From assembly GCF_024703995.1 (NCBI RefSeq), contig NZ_JAMXQV010000035.1, positions 46,870 through 110,869 of the forward strand: 64,000 bases of DNA, given 5' to 3'. Origin of the DNA: Amycolatopsis iheyensis. Its GTDB lineage: Bacteria > Actinomycetota > Actinomycetes > Mycobacteriales > Pseudonocardiaceae. Below, piece after piece: positions 51,879 through 59,790 of the stretch. The stretch's first letter is position 1. Each line of letters begins with the position of its first letter. Below the pieces are notes generated by a model. That model did not search any database and was not told where the DNA came from. It was given only the letters and a program-made list of their open reading frames with translations. A program made the translations under genes and the position numbers.

Positions 51879-52088
51879 ATGGGAATCGACTTCGATGCGT
51901 TGAAGGGCAAGGCCGAAGAGGCCCTGCGTGAGCACGGCGACAAGATCGAGGACGGCCTCGACAAGGCGGGTGACTTCGCCAAGTCGAAGTTCGCCGGCCA
52001 CGACTCTCAGATCGACAGCGGGATCGAGAAGGCGAAGGAGTTCCTCGACAAGTTCGACACCAAGCCGGACACCCCGCCGGCTCAGTAG
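51879..52088 (+). CDS. MT0933-like small protein (Rv0909 antitoxin family)
   Basis: A 69-residue, highly charged, helical protein with two repeats of the pattern A-x-x-x-L-x-x-x-x-D-K-I-E-D-G-L-D-K-A (residues 6-30 and 32-58). It belongs to the MT0933 group by pattern, named from M. tuberculosis Rv0909. The toxin assignment for the family rests on one pair (Rv0909/Rv0910) and is not universal; many copies are CsbD-like abundant stress proteins. It lies 24 bp after FUSC. No toxin is adjacent. Confidence 0.8.
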   Translation: MGIDFDALKGKAEEALREHGDKIEDGLDKAGDFAKSKFAGHDSQIDSGIEKAKEFLDKFDTKPDTPPAQ

Positions 52089-53066
52089 CTACTGGACTTC
52101 GCCGGTCGCGATCCCGTCCGAGAGGCCGGTGATCCGGCCGCCGCGTTCGCCGAGCGCGATGAGGCCCTGCCGGGCGTCCGGCGCCGAAAGGCTGATCCGG
52201 ACGCCCGCGCGCTCGACGTCCAGGCTGGCGGCCAGCGCCTGCGCGCCTTCGTAGCCGGCGTTGATGGTGGCGGCCAGCCCGCCGGTCGAGGCGAGCGAGC
52301 CGCGGGCCGCGCCGAGGCGGCCGAGGGCTTCGTCGACGATCGGCAGCAACGCGTCTCGGTTGCCTTCGGTCATCGCGCGCACGAGCTGCGGGTTCGACGC
52401 GGCGACGCGCGTGCCGTCGCGGTAGGAGCCGGCGGCCAGCGACATGGCCAGCGGCCCGCCCTCGGCGCCGATCGTGGCCAGGATGGCCGCGAACAGGTGC
52501 GGCAGGTGCGAGATCCGCGCGACGGCTTCGTCGTGCGACTCCGCCGGCAGCGGGATCACGTGCGCGCCGACGTCCAGCACGAGCTCGGCGACCTCGGCCC
52601 AGGCTTCGAGGTCGGTGTCCTCCTCGACCGCGACCACCCAGGCCGCGCCCTGGAACAGCGTCGCGTTCCCGGCCAGCCAGCCGGAGTTCGACGTGCCGGC
52701 CATCGGGTGCCCGCCGACGTACCGCGTGTAGGGCACGCGACGGCGGACGGCGTCCAGCACCGGCGCTTTCACGCTGGTCACGTCGGTGAGCAGGCAGTGC
52801 GACGCGTGCTGGTTGACCAGGCGCAGCAGGTCTTCGACGGCGGTGAGCGGCGCGGCCAGCACCACCATCGCGTCGTCGGTTTCCGCGCGGTGCAAAGCCG
52901 CTTCGACGTCGGTGGTGACGTCGAAGCCTGCCCTGCTCGCCGCGTCGGCGTCCACTTCGGAGACCGCGGCGCCGAACGCCGTGCGGCCGCTGGCGGCCGC
53001 CGCGCGCAGCAGCGAACCGCCGATCAGCCCGAGCCCGATCACGCATACGTCTCGCACGGGCCCCAT
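52089..53066 (-). CDS. tyrA: Prephenate dehydrogenase
   Basis: A 325-residue enzyme converting prephenate to 4-hydroxyphenylpyruvate in tyrosine synthesis. The N-terminal NAD-binding domain has VIGLGLIGGSLLRAA; VVLAAPL, TDVTSVKAPVLDAV, and the substrate-binding GGHPMAGTSNSGW (catalytic His) follow. The helical C-terminal dimer domain contains ISHLPHLFAAILA. There is no chorismate mutase domain and only a short tail after the dimer domain. Start ATG 53066; the open frame upstream is not part of this protein. Its stop abuts that of the MT0933-like gene. Confidence 0.92.
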   Translation of the reverse strand: MGPVRDVCVIGLGLIGGSLLRAAAASGRTAFGAAVSEVDADAASRAGFDVTTDVEAALHRAETDDAMVVLAAPLTAVEDLLRLVNQHASHCLLTDVTSVKAPVLDAVRRRVPYTRYVGGHPMAGTSNSGWLAGNATLFQGAAWVVAVEEDTDLEAWAEVAELVLDVGAHVIPLPAESHDEAVARISHLPHLFAAILATIGAEGGPLAMSLAAGSYRDGTRVAASNPQLVRAMTEGNRDALLPIVDEALGRLGAARGSLASTGGLAATINAGYEGAQALAASLDVERAGVRISLSAPDARQGLIALGERGGRITGLSDGIATGEVQ

Positions 53067-53092
53067 CCTGCCAGTGCCGGACGCATCTGGTG

Positions 53093-55102
53093 CTACAGCG
53101 CGGCGGCGAGCCTCGTTCCCTGGTCGATCGCGCGTTTCGCGTCGAGTTCCGCGGCGACGTCGGCCCCGCCGATCAGGTGCACCGGCAGGTCCGCGGGCAG
53201 TGCGTCGGCGAGGTCGCGCACGGGTTCCTGACCGGCGCAGACGACCACGGTGTCGACTTCGAGGAGCCGCGGCGCGCCTTCGACGGTGATGTGCAGGCCC
53301 GCGTCGTCGATGCGTTCGTAGGTCACGCCGGTGAGCTGCTCGACCTTCTTCGCCTTGAGCGCGGCTCGGTGCACCCAGCCCGACGTCTTGCCGAGCCCGG
53401 AACCGATCCCGGACTTCTTGCGCTGCAGCAGGTAGACCTGCCGCGGCGACGGCTCTGGCTTGCGTCCGGTGAGCCCACCGGCTGCCTTCTCCGGATCGGT
53501 GACACCCCACTCGGCCATCCACGCGTCGAGGTCGAGCGCCGGCGAGTCCGCGTGCGTGAGGAACTCGCTGACGTCGACGCCGATGCCGCCGGCCCCGATC
53601 ACCGCGACCCGCTCGCCGACCGGCTTCCCGTGCCGGACGACATCGGCGTAGGACAGCACCTTCGGGTGGTCGATCCCGGGCAGCGCCGGCACGCGTGGTG
53701 CGACGCCGGTGGCCAGCACGACCTCGTCGAAGCCGGTGAGGTCCTCGGCGGTCACGCGGGTGCTCAGGTGCAGCTTCACCCCGGTGACCTCGAGCCGCCG
53801 CTGGTAGTAGCGGATGGTCTCGGCGAACTCCTCCTTGCCGGGGATCTTCCGGGCGATGCCGAACTGACCGCCGATCTCGTCGTCGGCTTCGAACAGTTCG
53901 ACGCTGTGGCCGCGCTCGGCCAGCGCGGTCGCGGCCGAGAGCCCCGCGGGCCCGGCGCCGACGACGGCGACGTGCTTCGACCGCCGGGTCGGCGCGAGGG
54001 TCAGCTTGGTCTCGTGACCCGCGCGCGGGTTGACCATGCAGGAGACAAGCTTGCGCTTGAAGGCGTGGTCGAGGCAGGCCTGGTTGCAGGCGATGCAGGT
54101 GTTGATCTCGTCTTCGCGGCCGGTCTCGGCCTTGCGGACCCACTCGGGGTCGGCGAGGAACGGCCGCGCCATCGACACGAGGTCGGCGTCGCCGTCGGCC
54201 AGCGCCTGCTCCGCGACCTGCGGCATGTTGATCCGGTTCGAGGTCACGACCGGGATGCCCACGTGCGGCTTGAGCTTCCCGGTCACCCAGGTGAACGCGG
54301 CGCGCGGCACCGACGTCACGATCGTCGGCACGCGGGCTTCGTGCCAGCCGATGCCGGTGTTGATGATCGTCGCGCCGGCGGCCTCGACTTCGCGAGCGAG
54401 CGCGACGACGTCCTCCCAGCGCTGGCCGTCCTCGACGAGGTCGAGCATCGAGAGCCGGTAGACGATGATGAAGTCGTCGCCGACCTTTTCCCTGGTGCGC
54501 TTGACGATTTCGACGGCGAACCGGCGGCGCTTCTCGGGCGTGCCACCCCAGGCGTCGGTGCGCTTGTTGGTGCGCTCGGCCAGGAACTGGTTGATCAGGT
54601 AGCCCTCGGAGCCCATGATCTCGACCCCGTCGTAGCCCGCTTCGCGCGCGAGGGCGGCGCAGTTCGCGAAGGCGTTGATCTGCTGCCGCACGCCGTAGCC
54701 GGTCAGGCCGCGCGGCCGGAACGGGTTGATCGGCGCCTTGATGCTCGACGCCGACACGCTCAGCGGGTGGTAGGCGTACCGGCCCGCGTGCAGGACCTGC
54801 AGCGCGATCTTGCCGCCGGCGTCGTGCACCGGCGCGGTGAGCTGCCGGTGCTGCTTCGCCTCGGCCGACGTCGTCAGCTTGGAGGCGAGCGGCAGCAGCC
54901 AGCCGGTCTTGTTCGGCGCGAAGCCGCCGGTGACGATCAGGCCGACCCCGCCGCGAGCGCGTTCGGCGTAGTACTCGGCCAGCTCGGGGAAGTGCGCGGC
55001 CTTGTCCTCGAGGCCGGTGTGCATGGACCCCATCAGGACGCGGTTGCGCAGCGTCGTGAAGCCGAGGTCCAGCGGCGACAGCAAGTTCGGGTACGGGGTC
55101 AT
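53093..55102 (-). CDS. FadH-like NADPH-dependent 2,4-dienoyl-CoA reductase
   Basis: A 669-residue flavo-iron-sulfur enzyme, the usual FadH length. The N-terminal old-yellow-enzyme barrel (FMN) has LLSPLDLGFTTLRNRVLMGSMHTGLED; the [4Fe-4S] Cys are in CIACNQACLDHAFKRKLVSC; the C-terminal FAD/NADPH domains have VVGAGPAGLSAATALAERGH and VAVIGAGGIGVDVSEFL. It reduces 2,4-dienoyl-CoA intermediates in beta-oxidation of unsaturated fatty acids. Start ATG 55102 (an upstream start adds 16 unlikely residues); the stop/start with PadR is TGATG, a 1-bp overlap. Confidence 0.92.
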   Translation of the reverse strand: MTPYPNLLSPLDLGFTTLRNRVLMGSMHTGLEDKAAHFPELAEYYAERARGGVGLIVTGGFAPNKTGWLLPLASKLTTSAEAKQHRQLTAPVHDAGGKIALQVLHAGRYAYHPLSVSASSIKAPINPFRPRGLTGYGVRQQINAFANCAALAREAGYDGVEIMGSEGYLINQFLAERTNKRTDAWGGTPEKRRRFAVEIVKRTREKVGDDFIIVYRLSMLDLVEDGQRWEDVVALAREVEAAGATIINTGIGWHEARVPTIVTSVPRAAFTWVTGKLKPHVGIPVVTSNRINMPQVAEQALADGDADLVSMARPFLADPEWVRKAETGREDEINTCIACNQACLDHAFKRKLVSCMVNPRAGHETKLTLAPTRRSKHVAVVGAGPAGLSAATALAERGHSVELFEADDEIGGQFGIARKIPGKEEFAETIRYYQRRLEVTGVKLHLSTRVTAEDLTGFDEVVLATGVAPRVPALPGIDHPKVLSYADVVRHGKPVGERVAVIGAGGIGVDVSEFLTHADSPALDLDAWMAEWGVTDPEKAAGGLTGRKPEPSPRQVYLLQRKKSGIGSGLGKTSGWVHRAALKAKKVEQLTGVTYERIDDAGLHITVEGAPRLLEVDTVVVCAGQEPVRDLADALPADLPVHLIGGADVAAELDAKRAIDQGTRLAAAL

Positions 55103-55644
55103 CAGGCGTCCTTGGTGTGGTGGAGGGCGGTGAGGACTTCGTCGAACCACTCGACCTGGCCTTCTTCGACGCGGATGCCGCCGCGCAGGACCAGGTACTG
55201 GTGCAGTTTTTGGCCGGTCAGCGCGGCGGGCGCGGGGAAGTCGCGCTTCTCGATCTGGCGGTAGACGTCGAGGCGTTCGGCGTGCGCCGAGCGGTGCCGG
55301 ACGATCTCCTCGGCCACCTTCGCCGGGTCCCCGAAGGTCGCGCCGCGGATCTTCACGGCCAGTTCGACCGGACCCGCGTTCGGATCGGGCTCGGCCAGCC
55401 AGCGGACCAGTTCGGCGCGCCCGCCGTCGCCGACCGTGTAAACCTTCTTGTCCGGCCGGCCCGACTGCGCGACGACGTCGACGGCCACCCAGCCCGCCTC
55501 TTCCATCCGCTTCAGCACGCGGTAGATCTGCTGGTGGGTGGCGCTCCAGAAGAGCCCGATCGACTTCTCGAACCGGCGCGTCAGCTCGTAGCCCGAGCCG
55601 GCGCGCTCGGACAGCGAGACGAGGATCGCGTGCTCCAGTGCCAT
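55102..55644 (-). CDS. PadR-family transcriptional regulator
   Basis: A 180-residue PadR regulator. The winged HTH lies at residues 1-85 (ALEHAILVSLSERAGSGYELTRRFEKSIGLFWSATHQQIYRVLKRMEEAGWVAV...GRPDKKVYTV) and the C-terminal helical dimerisation domain ends LTALHHTKDA. Coupled to the FadH-like gene by a 1-bp overlap, so the operon is probably autoregulated. A TGCAAC/GTTGCA palindrome (55660-55673) lies 15 bp upstream. Confidence 0.9.
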   Translation of the reverse strand: MALEHAILVSLSERAGSGYELTRRFEKSIGLFWSATHQQIYRVLKRMEEAGWVAVDVVAQSGRPDKKVYTVGDGGRAELVRWLAEPDPNAGPVELAVKIRGATFGDPAKVAEEIVRHRSAHAERLDVYRQIEKRDFPAPAALTGQKLHQYLVLRGGIRVEEGQVEWFDEVLTALHHTKDA

Positions 55645-55659
55645 GGCCCGAGGGTCCTA

Positions 55660-55673
55660 TGCAACGAGTTGCA
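55660..55673. promoter_or_regulatory. Putative PadR operator
   Basis: TGCAACGAGTTGCA (6-bp perfect arms around GA), followed by a third half-site GTGCAAC (55674-55680), resembles known PadR boxes (ATGC-type dyads). It lies between PadR and the divergent patatin gene. Confidence 0.5.
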
Positions 55674-55730
55674 GTGCAACGAGGCGCGCATCACTTCACC
55701 CACCCGGGTCGGATAAATCGGGTCGACTTC

Positions 55731-56687
55731 ATGAACGAAAAGACCAGGATGGGAAGAGTGCACCCGGTACTCGAACTGATCTCCGAACGGATGGCGACGG
55801 GCAGTGTCCCGGGCGAACGCACCGACGGCCGGCGGCTCGCGCTCGCCGTCGAAGGCGGCAGCAGCCGCGGCACGTACTCGAGCGGCATGGCCCTGGCGCT
55901 CGACGAACTGGGCGCCGTCCCGGTGTTCGACGCCGTCTACGGCTCGTCGGCCGGCGCGCTGAACGGCGCCTGGCTGCTCAGCGGCTGCTCGTCGACCGGC
56001 GTCCGCACCTGGTGGAACCCGGTCGTGATGCGCCGGATCATCAACCCGCTGCACACCCTGCGCGGCCGCGCGGTGATCGACCTCGAATACCTCGTCCACC
56101 AGGTGTACTCGGTGCTGGAGCCGATGGACTTCCCGGCGATCCTGGCCAACCCGGTGACGTTCCACCCGCTGGCCACGGACGCGGACACGGGGGAGTCGAC
56201 CGACCTGCACCCCTTTCTCGACGACGTCGACGCGATCAAGGTGTCGCTCGCCGCGTCGTCGTGCATGCCGGTGCTGGCCGGGCCGCCGATCCCGATGGCC
56301 GGCCGCCGGTTCGTCGACGCGGGGGTCGCCGAGCCGATCCCGTACCGGACGGCGCTGGCCCAGGGCGCGACCGACGTGCTGGTCCTGCGCACCCGCCGCG
56401 CCGACGAGCTGCCGCTGCCGCCCCCGCGCGCCTACGACGTCGTGGTGCCGCGGTTCCTGCGCCGCCAGGCCCCGGGCGCGATCCCGGCGTGGCGCGACAC
56501 CTTCCGCCGCGACGTCGAGGACGAGGAGGTTCTGGCTTCGGACCCGCGGATCCTGAGCATCCGCCCGCCGGCCGGATCGCCGGACGTGGCGGTGCTGGAG
56601 CGTGACCCCGACGTGCTGCGCAAGGCCGTGGACCTGGGCAAGAGCGCGGTCCTCGACGTGCTGGAAGGGCTACGCGAAGCTTCCTAG
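55731..56687 (+). CDS. Patatin-like phospholipase
   Basis: A 318-residue (from ATG 55731) patatin hydrolase. The oxyanion-hole loop is EGGSSRG in place of the usual GGGxRG, the nucleophile elbow is YGSSAGAL (Ser73), and the catalytic Asp is in FVDAGV (Asp196). The start could also be ATG 55749. No signal peptide. The C-terminal part (LRTRRADELPLPPPRAYDVV) is ordinary for cytoplasmic actinobacterial patatins, which release fatty acids from lipids. It lies 86 bp from PadR and may share its operator; it ends 18 bp inside a convergent gene. Confidence 0.85.
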   Translation: MNEKTRMGRVHPVLELISERMATGSVPGERTDGRRLALAVEGGSSRGTYSSGMALALDELGAVPVFDAVYGSSAGALNGAWLLSGCSSTGVRTWWNPVVMRRIINPLHTLRGRAVIDLEYLVHQVYSVLEPMDFPAILANPVTFHPLATDADTGESTDLHPFLDDVDAIKVSLAASSCMPVLAGPPIPMAGRRFVDAGVAEPIPYRTALAQGATDVLVLRTRRADELPLPPPRAYDVVVPRFLRRQAPGAIPAWRDTFRRDVEDEEVLASDPRILSIRPPAGSPDVAVLERDPDVLRKAVDLGKSAVLDVLEGLREAS

Positions 56688-57137
56688 CCGGTTCGCCCGC
56701 GAGAGCACGACGAACCGCTGCACCCCGAGTGACACGGCCAGGTACAGCAGGATCGACCCGGTGCCGAGACCCTTCGCGGCGCCGTCGAACAGCAGGTCCA
56801 GTCCGATGTGGACACCGACGGCGACCAGCCACAGCGCGACGGTCAGCCAGCCGCCCTGGCGCCACAGCTGCCCGTCCTGCCGCCACACCCGCACGCTCAG
56901 CGCCCGGACGAAACCGAAGCCCGCGGCGAGCACCAGGCTGGCCACGACGAGCACGATCACCGTCGCCGACACCGGGACCAGCTTCAGGTAGGTGGCGAGC
57001 TGGAACACCCCCAGCACCAGCAGGACCAGCAGCACGACCGGCCGGCGGTCCTCGCGCACCAGCCGCCGCTGCGTCTGCCGCAGCACCAGCCACGCCAGCA
57101 CGGCGAGCCCGATGAGGATGTTGGCCGAGCTGCTCAC
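56670..57137 (-). CDS. Membrane protein, DUF1453/CcdC-like
   Basis: A 155-residue protein with four hydrophobic segments (about 4-18, 34-50, 57-80, 98-145) and a basic N-terminal loop (LRQTQRRLVREDRR). It resembles small actinobacterial DUF1453-type membrane proteins. No function is known. The start at ATG 57137 follows GGAAGGGAACG. It overlaps the patatin gene by 18 bp in the opposite direction. Confidence 0.7.
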   Translation of the reverse strand: MSSSANILIGLAVLAWLVLRQTQRRLVREDRRPVVLLVLLVLGVFQLATYLKLVPVSATVIVLVVASLVLAAGFGFVRALSVRVWRQDGQLWRQGGWLTVALWLVAVGVHIGLDLLFDGAAKGLGTGSILLYLAVSLGVQRFVVLSRANRLGSFA

Positions 57138-57227
57138 GAGCGTTCCCTTCCGCGGTGACCTTCGAGGTCACCACGGTGCCCGCGGGCGCGCGTCAGGACG
57201 TCAACCCGGGGGTTGAAGCCAGGTGGA

Positions 57228-58070
57228 TCAGGGTTTGCGCGCGATGCCGCCGATCACCCGCGACTCCGACGGCGAGGAGGCGAACACCGTCCGCTCGTCC
57301 GGGTGCCACGCCGGCGCGTAGACGAGCCCCGGTTCGAGCATCGGCCAGCCGCCGAAGAAGCGTTCGAACTCGGCCATCGGCCGCAGGAACCCCGGGTTCG
57401 TCGTGGTCTCGTAGTACTCCAGCAGGTCGATCAGCGCCTGCCGTTCGTCTTCGTTGACCGGGTTCTCGTTCGTCATCTGCGACAGCACCAGCAGCGAGCC
57501 CGGGGCCAGCCGCTCCCGGTAGAACCCGAGCAGCTCGTCGGGGTTCTCGTCGTCCTTGATGAAGTGCATGACGGCGTTGATCACCAGCGCGATCGGCTCG
57601 CGCACGTCGATGATGTCCGAGCTCGCGACGCGGTCCCAGAGGTCCTCGGGCTGCAGGAAGTCCGCGGCGATCGCGTGGTGGCGCTCGGGGTCGGCGGTGT
57701 CGGCCAGCAACAGCGTCGAGTGCGCGAGGGCGATCGGCTCGTTGTCGATGTAGAGCACGCGCGTGTCGGGCTCTTCGCTCTCTTCGTCGGCGACCTCGTG
57801 GACGTTGCCCGCGGTCGGCAGGCCGGACCCGATGTCGACGAACTGCCGGATGCCGGCGCGCACGCACGCACGGATCGCGCGGCCGAGGAACTGGCGGCTC
57901 GTCAGGCAGTAGTCGCCCATGAGCGGCAGCCGGTCGCGGACCTTCTCGGCGAACTCGCGGTCGATCGCGTAGTGCGTGTTCCCGCCGATGAAGTAGTCGT
58001 AGATCCGGGCGGCCGAGGGCCGGTCGAGGCTGCTCTCGACGGCCTTGAGCGCGTCGTCGTGGTTGATCAT
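57228..58070 (-). CDS. SAM-dependent methyltransferase, DUF574 family
   Basis: A 280-residue protein of the actinomycete-specific DUF574 group (SAM-dependent methyltransferase fold). DRPSAARIYDYFIGGNTHYAIDREFAE is the diagnostic N-terminal motif, FVDIGSGLPTAGNVHEVA the SAM-binding loop, VLYIDNEPIALAHS the acidic second motif. The family is abundant in Streptomyces-like genomes and its substrates are mostly unknown. Start ATG 58070 behind GAAGGGGGCGA. Confidence 0.9.
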   Translation of the reverse strand: MINHDDALKAVESSLDRPSAARIYDYFIGGNTHYAIDREFAEKVRDRLPLMGDYCLTSRQFLGRAIRACVRAGIRQFVDIGSGLPTAGNVHEVADEESEEPDTRVLYIDNEPIALAHSTLLLADTADPERHHAIAADFLQPEDLWDRVASSDIIDVREPIALVINAVMHFIKDDENPDELLGFYRERLAPGSLLVLSQMTNENPVNEDERQALIDLLEYYETTTNPGFLRPMAEFERFFGGWPMLEPGLVYAPAWHPDERTVFASSPSESRVIGGIARKP

Positions 58071-58094
58071 CGTCGCCCCCTTCGCCCGGCCATG

Positions 58095-58547
58095 TTAGCC
58101 AGCCGGGGAGAACGCTTCCCGGTAGGCGTTCACGGACTCCGTCAACCGGTCCAGCTCGGCGCGCATCCGGGCGATCCCGGCTTCGTCCAGCGCCATCGCG
58201 GTGCCGATCACGTCCGGGATCCCCTTGGCCTTCGCGCGCAGGGCTTCCCCGGCTTCGGTGAGGCTGATCCGGACCGAGCGCTCGTCGTCGGCCTGCCGGA
58301 CGCGCTCGACGACGCCGGCGGACTCCAGGCGCTTGAGCAGCGGCGACAGTGTGCCCGAGTCCAGGTTCAGCTCGGTGCCGAGCTCCTTGACCAGGCGGTG
58401 GTCCCGCTCCCAGAGCGCCAGCATCACCAGGTACTGGGGGTAGGTCAGGTCGAGGTCCTCCAGGACGACCCGGTACAGGGACGTCACCGCGCGCGATGCC
58501 GAGTACAGCCCGAAGCAGAGCTGGTCGTCCAGCCGCAGCGATGCCAT
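58095..58547 (-). CDS. MarR-family OhrR-type regulator
   Basis: A 150-residue MarR protein. LRLDDQLCFGLYSASRAVTSLYR matches OhrR, whose single reactive Cys (here Cys11) senses organic hydroperoxides. The winged HTH is LGTELNLDSGTLSPLLKRLESAGVVERVRQADDERSVRISLT. Start ATG 58547 behind GAGAGGAGG. It is divergent from an esterase gene and not from ohr, which is unusual; two near-identical palindromes in the gap are likely binding sites. Confidence 0.9.
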   Translation of the reverse strand: MASLRLDDQLCFGLYSASRAVTSLYRVVLEDLDLTYPQYLVMLALWERDHRLVKELGTELNLDSGTLSPLLKRLESAGVVERVRQADDERSVRISLTEAGEALRAKAKGIPDVIGTAMALDEAGIARMRAELDRLTESVNAYREAFSPAG

Positions 58548-58629
58548 GGCGGCCTCCTCTCTCGTAACTCTCCATGGTCCCGGAGGTGGTCGTGCACCGC
58601 AACTCAAGTGCCCTTCATCTCATTGAGTC

Positions 58630-58640
58630 CAACTAAGTTG
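58630..58640. promoter_or_regulatory. OhrR-like operator, copy 1
   Basis: CAACTAAGTTG, a perfect 11-bp palindrome, 69 bp upstream of the esterase start. Its twin CAACTGAGTTG lies 15 bp downstream (centre to centre). OhrR sites in actinomycetes are of this type. Confidence 0.6.
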
Positions 58641-58644
58641 TGTC

Positions 58645-58655
58645 CAACTGAGTTG
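58645..58655. promoter_or_regulatory. OhrR-like operator, copy 2
   Basis: CAACTGAGTTG, a palindrome but for the central base. In phase with copy 1 at 15 bp spacing, which would put two dimers about one and a half turns apart. Confidence 0.6.
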
Positions 58656-58698
58656 CGAGCTACCTTCAATGCATCAGCTCGCCACCGAGGAGGACGAC

Positions 58699-59646
58699 AT
58701 GACCGCCAACCCGCACAACCTCGCCCTGGAACCGGCCGCGCAGGCGTTCGCCGAGGCCACCGACCAGCCGCCGTACCTCTTCCAGCTGCCGCCGGCCGAG
58801 GGGCGCAAGGCCGTCGACGGCGTCCAGGACGGCGAGGTCGCGATGCCCGCCGCGTCGATCGAGGTGCTGACCATCGAGGACGTCGAGACCCGGATCGTCC
58901 GGCCCGAAGGCGTCGAGGGACCGCTGCCGGTGATCGTCTACATCCACGGCGCCGGCTGGGTGTTCGGCGACTTCCACACCCACGAGCGCCTGGTGCGCGA
59001 GCTGGCCGTGGGGGTCGGCGCGGCCGTCGTGTTCCCCGAGTACAGCCGCTCGCCCGAGGCGCGCTACCCGATCGCCATCGAGGAGAACTACGCGGTGGCG
59101 AAGTGGGTTGCCGCGCACGGCGCGTCGAAGGGGCTGGACACCTCGCGCATCGCGATCGCCGGCGACTCCGTCGGCGGGAACATGACGGCGGCGCTGACGC
59201 TGCTGGCCAAGCAGCGCGGCGACGTCACCTTCCGCCAGCAGGTGCTCTTCTACCCGGTGACCGACGCGAACTTCGACACCGAGTCCTACGCGAAGTTCGC
59301 CGAGGGCTACTTCCTCGGCCGCGAAGGCATGAAGTGGTTCTGGGACCAGTACACGACCGACGCCGCCCAGCGCGCCGAGATCACGGCGTCGCCGCTGCGT
59401 GCTTCGCTCGACGAGCTCGCCGGGCTGCCGCCGGCCCTGGTGATCACCGGCGAGGCGGACGTGCTCCGCGACGAAGGTGAGGCGTACGCGGCGAAGCTGC
59501 GTCAGGCCGGCGTGCCCGTCACGGCCGTCCGCTACCAGGGGATCATCCACGACTTCGTGATGGTCAACGCGCTGCGCGAGACCCACGCCGCGGAGGCCGC
59601 GATCACCCAGGCCATCACCGTCCTGACGCGTGCTTTGGCGGCATAG
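58699..59646 (+). CDS. Alpha/beta hydrolase, HSL-family esterase
   Basis: A 315-residue hydrolase of the hormone-sensitive-lipase group. The oxyanion motif is HGAGW (residues 83-87; HGGGW is usual), the nucleophile elbow GDSVGG (Ser157), the acid is in ITGEADVLRDEGE, and the His in HDFVMVN. Start ATG 58699 follows GAGGAGGACG; a frame start at 58669 is upstream. No signal peptide. Divergent from an OhrR-type regulator with twin operators, so induction by organic peroxide is possible; the esterase would hydrolyse oxidised lipids or xenobiotic esters (inference). Confidence 0.88.
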   Translation: MTANPHNLALEPAAQAFAEATDQPPYLFQLPPAEGRKAVDGVQDGEVAMPAASIEVLTIEDVETRIVRPEGVEGPLPVIVYIHGAGWVFGDFHTHERLVRELAVGVGAAVVFPEYSRSPEARYPIAIEENYAVAKWVAAHGASKGLDTSRIAIAGDSVGGNMTAALTLLAKQRGDVTFRQQVLFYPVTDANFDTESYAKFAEGYFLGREGMKWFWDQYTTDAAQRAEITASPLRASLDELAGLPPALVITGEADVLRDEGEAYAAKLRQAGVPVTAVRYQGIIHDFVMVNALRETHAAEAAITQAITVLTRALAA

Positions 59647-59667
59647 CTGAGAAAACGCTGAGTTCGC

Positions 59668-59713
59668 CGCACGTTGCGGCCCTATGGCGCAAGTCACAGC
59701 GCCGCAACGTGCG
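59668..59713. terminator. Inverted repeat after esterase gene
   Basis: CGCACGTTGCGGC at 59668-59680 and its exact complement at 59701-59713 form a 13-bp stem with a 20-base loop that contains GGCGC/GCGCC. It is 22 bp after the esterase stop, and a plausible terminator. Confidence 0.65.
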
Positions 59714-59790
59714 TGCCCGCTCAAACGTGATATATACGCGACTCCCGATCGATCCGGGCGCGCACCTGCCCGCCTGGAAGGACCGATCCC

